A stretch of DNA of 34,084 nt from Bryobacteraceae bacterium (GTDB lineage Bacteria > Acidobacteriota > Terriglobia > Bryobacterales > Bryobacteraceae). The notes under the pieces were generated by a model that saw only the letters and a program-made list of their open reading frames with translations, did not search any database and was not told the DNA's origin. The stretch lies in contig JAPWUP010000020.1 in assembly GCA_028275505.1 (NCBI GenBank), positions 1-34,084 of the forward strand, written 5' to 3'. Positions 32,072 to 34,084 of the stretch are shown here, piece after piece; position 1 is the first letter of the stretch; each line of letters begins with the position of its first letter. The position numbers and the translations under genes were made by a program.

Positions 32072-32905
32072 ATGTCAGCCCCTCAGTTGTCAGCCCCTCA
32101 GTCTCCACAAGCCTGGGAAAACCCCGTCCGTCGCTCGCTGCGCGAAGGCCGGCCCGTTATCGGCATCACCATCACCACGCCCTCAGTCGAAATCGCCGCC
32201 CGCGCCGCCACCCTCGGCTTCGACTTCCTGTGGATCGAAATGGAGCACTCCCCCATCACGCTTGAAACCTTGCGCGCCATGGTCCTGGCCTGCCGCAACC
32301 TGCCCGCCGTCCCCTTCGCCCGCGTCCCCGTCAACGAACTCTGGACCGCCAAACGCGTCCTCGACATGGGCGTCCACGGCGTTATCTTCCCCTTCACGAG
32401 CACGCCCGAACTCGCCCGCCAGGCCGCTGCCGCCTGCCGCTACCCGCCCCGCGGCCGCCGCGGCTCCGGACCCTCGCTCGCCATGCTCACCTGGCCCGAA
32501 CCCCAGCGCTACCACGACTCCGCCGACGAGCACGTCATGGTCATCGCCGTCATCGAGGAACAGCGCGCCGTCGAACACATTGACGAGATCGCCTCCGTCG
32601 AAGGCATTGACGTCCTCTTCATCGGCACCAGCGACCTCTCCTTCTCCCTCGGCCTGCGCGGACGCCAGGACGATCCCCTCCTTGAGGACGCCATCGCCCG
32701 CGTCCTCGACGCCGCACGCCGCCACAATAAAATCGCCGGCCGCCCCGCCCGCGACGCCGATCAGCTCCGTCGCTTCCTCGACCAGGGTTTCCTCTTTTTC
32801 CAGGCCACCACCGACCTGAATTTCATGGCCGATGGCGCCCGCCAGTTACTCGCTCCCTTCGGCAAATTTATAAGTTCCCTGCCCGGAAGGACGATTTACG
32901 GATGA
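32072..32905 (+). CDS. HpcH/HpaI-family aldolase
   Basis: A 277-residue protein of the HpcH/HpaI aldolase family (2-keto-3-deoxy sugar acid or hydroxy-diacid aldolases), class II, metal-dependent. Conserved residues: DFLWIEMEHSP with His59, FARVP with Arg84, GVIFPF, YPPRGRRG, VIEEQRAVEHIDEI with the metal Glu, and LFIGTSDLS with the metal Asp. It cleaves carbon-carbon bonds to pyruvate and an aldehyde; the actual substrate is not evident. The N-terminus carries a duplicated SAPQ segment from a tandem repeat. The stop overlaps the MFS transporter start (ATGA), suggesting uptake and cleavage of one sugar acid or related compound. Confidence 0.9.
   Translation: MSAPQLSAPQSPQAWENPVRRSLREGRPVIGITITTPSVEIAARAATLGFDFLWIEMEHSPITLETLRAMVLACRNLPAVPFARVPVNELWTAKRVLDMGVHGVIFPFTSTPELARQAAAACRYPPRGRRGSGPSLAMLTWPEPQRYHDSADEHVMVIAVIEEQRAVEHIDEIASVEGIDVLFIGTSDLSFSLGLRGRQDDPLLEDAIARVLDAARRHNKIAGRPARDADQLRRFLDQGFLFFQATTDLNFMADGARQLLAPFGKFISSLPGRTIYG
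32073..32102 (+). repeat. 15-bp perfect tandem duplication across the aldolase start
   Basis: TGTCAGCCCCTCAGT occurs twice head to tail at 32073-32087 and 32088-32102. It keeps the frame and adds five residues (SAPQL then SAPQS). The second copy brings a TTG codon at 32088 in place of the ATG context, so initiation at either copy is possible. Confidence 0.9.
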
Positions 32906-34084
32906 ACCTGAGTAAGAGCCCTTACTATAAGTGGTACGTGGTCGGCATGCTCTGGTGGATTTCTTTCTTCAATTATGCCGACCGCCAGGCCATTTTCTCC
33001 GTCTTTCCCTTGCTCGAAAAAGAACTGCATCTGGACAGCGTCCAGCTCGGCCTGCTCGGCTCCTCCTTCGCCTGGACTTACGGACTTACTGCGCCCTTCG
33101 CCGGCCTCATCGTGGACCGCGTCCGCCGCAAGGCCGCCATCCTCACCGGCCTGCACGTCTGGAGCCTCATCTGCATGGCCACCGCCCTCTCGCGCAACTT
33201 CTACCACCTGCTGTTCTTCCGCGCCGCCGAGGGCCTGGGCGAAACCATCTACTACCCCGCCTCCATGTCCATGATCAGCGACTATCACGGCAGGGCCACG
33301 CGCTCCCGCGCCATGGGCCTCCACCAGACCTCCGTCTACGTCGGCACCATCGGCGGCGGCTTCTTCGCCGGCCTCATCGGCCAGTACTACGGCTGGCGCT
33401 GGTCTTTCATCGTCTTCGGTGGACTCGGCATCCTCCTCGGCGTCTTCCTCAACCGCTTTCTGGTCGAACCCGCCCGCGGCCAGGCCGATTTGGCCGAACT
33501 CGGCCCTCACGCGCGCCTCGCGACCCGCATGCCCCTGGGCCGTTTTCTGAAAACCGTCTGGGGCACGCCCACCGTCCTCATCCTCATGTGCGCTTTCATT
33601 TGCGCCAACTTCGTCGCCACCGTCCTGCTTTCCTGGATGCCCAAGTTCCTCTACGACAAGTTCGGCTTCAGCCTCGCCATGGCCGGCTTGATGGCCACTC
33701 TCTTCGTCCAGCTCGCCAGCATGCTCGGCTCGCCGCTCGGCGGATGGCTAGCCGATACTCTGCGGCGTCGCTACGCCGGCGGTCGCATGATGGTGCAGGC
33801 CGGCGCGCTCCTGCTCGGCGCCCCCTTCGTCTTCCTGTGCGGCAGCACCCACTCCGTCGCCGCTCTCATCGCCGGCCTCATCTGCTGGGGACTGTTCAAG
33901 GGCTGCTACGACGCCAATATTTTCGCATCCGTCTACGACGTCGTCCGCCCCGAAGCGCGCGGCACCGCCGCAGGCTTCATGAACATGGTCGGCTGGCTCG
34001 GCGGCGGCACAGCGCCTCTGATCATCGGCTTCCTCGCCGCCCGCATCGGCCTCAGCGCCGCCATCTCCTCGGCCGCCCTGGTCT
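32902..34084 (+). CDS. MFS transporter, organic-anion/hexuronate type, C-terminus missing
   Basis: The frame from ATG 32902 runs to the window edge with 394 codons visible, about 11-12 hydrophobic helices. NYADRQAIFSVFPLLEKEL in helix 1 and GLIVDRVRRKAA between helices 2 and 3 (MFS motif A: G-x-x-x-D-R-x-x-R) are family hallmarks, and the N-terminal layout resembles the anion:cation symporters that carry hexuronates and galactonate. A central basic loop separates the two halves. It overlaps the aldolase gene by four bases. Substrate is inferred from context only: probably the acid that the aldolase cleaves or its precursor. Confidence 0.9.
   Translation, partial: MNLSKSPYYKWYVVGMLWWISFFNYADRQAIFSVFPLLEKELHLDSVQLGLLGSSFAWTYGLTAPFAGLIVDRVRRKAAILTGLHVWSLICMATALSRNFYHLLFFRAAEGLGETIYYPASMSMISDYHGRATRSRAMGLHQTSVYVGTIGGGFFAGLIGQYYGWRWSFIVFGGLGILLGVFLNRFLVEPARGQADLAELGPHARLATRMPLGRFLKTVWGTPTVLILMCAFICANFVATVLLSWMPKFLYDKFGFSLAMAGLMATLFVQLASMLGSPLGGWLADTLRRRYAGGRMMVQAGALLLGAPFVFLCGSTHSVAALIAGLICWGLFKGCYDANIFASVYDVVRPEARGTAAGFMNMVGWLGGGTAPLIIGFLAARIGLSAAISSAALV

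Noticed and set aside
32088-32090. TTG as sole start of the aldolase
   Set aside because: ATG 32072 is in frame, stronger, and correctly spaced from the -10-like box; TTG remains only an alternative.

Overview
The window looks like a chromosomal segment of a GC-rich, Gram-negative acidobacterium, probably of the Bryobacter/Solibacter type. This is inferred from protein families, not from a marker gene: an 'acidobacterial' VWFA protein, an Hfq-like LSm protein with a lysine-rich head, a stand-alone degenerate receiver domain, a Tat-exported Gfo/Idh/MocA protein, and an outer-membrane assembly operon. I see no insertion sequence, prophage, CRISPR array, tRNA or rRNA. Genes are dense on both strands, and high GC produces many long antisense open frames that I rejected.

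Layout. 1-2550 (minus) is the start of a type VI secretion operon, tssK-tssL-tssM, with tssM running off the left edge. 2828-9234 (plus) holds an exported Gfo/Idh/MocA oxidoreductase, DNA polymerase X, a catalytic/non-catalytic pair of M16 peptidases and a NUDIX hydrolase, closed by a clear terminator. 9495-16694 (minus) holds nadB, a divergent Na+/Ca2+-exchanger-like protein, a small membrane protein, bamA and skp/ompH. 16778-20453 (plus) is a tightly coupled four-gene unit: ECF sigma factor, zinc-finger anti-sigma factor with periplasmic HEAT repeats, a DUF4097-type repeat protein and a double-PDZ protein. This unit is the best candidate for a poorly described system.

20461-26112 (minus) holds an aspartate aminotransferase/PEP carboxykinase pair, a broken remnant resembling the N-terminus of an arsenite methyltransferase, a DUF2203 protein, a YjbQ-family protein and ispG. 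26189-27670 (plus) holds an apparently internally deleted uroporphyrinogen-decarboxylase-family gene and the receiver-like protein. 27674-29720 (minus) is a VWFA protein, Hfq-like protein and inositol monophosphatase operon. 29783-34084 (plus) holds a beta-propeller lipoprotein, a radical SAM protein with extra C-terminal cysteines, an HpcH/HpaI aldolase and an MFS transporter cut by the right edge.

Regulation. Several genes have a -10-like hexamer only 6-11 nt before the start codon and little or no Shine-Dalgarno sequence (nadB, ispG, the UroD-like gene, the VWFA gene, the beta-propeller gene, the aldolase). This suggests leaderless or near-leaderless transcripts. Genes inside operons more often have visible ribosome binding sites or overlapping stop/start codons.
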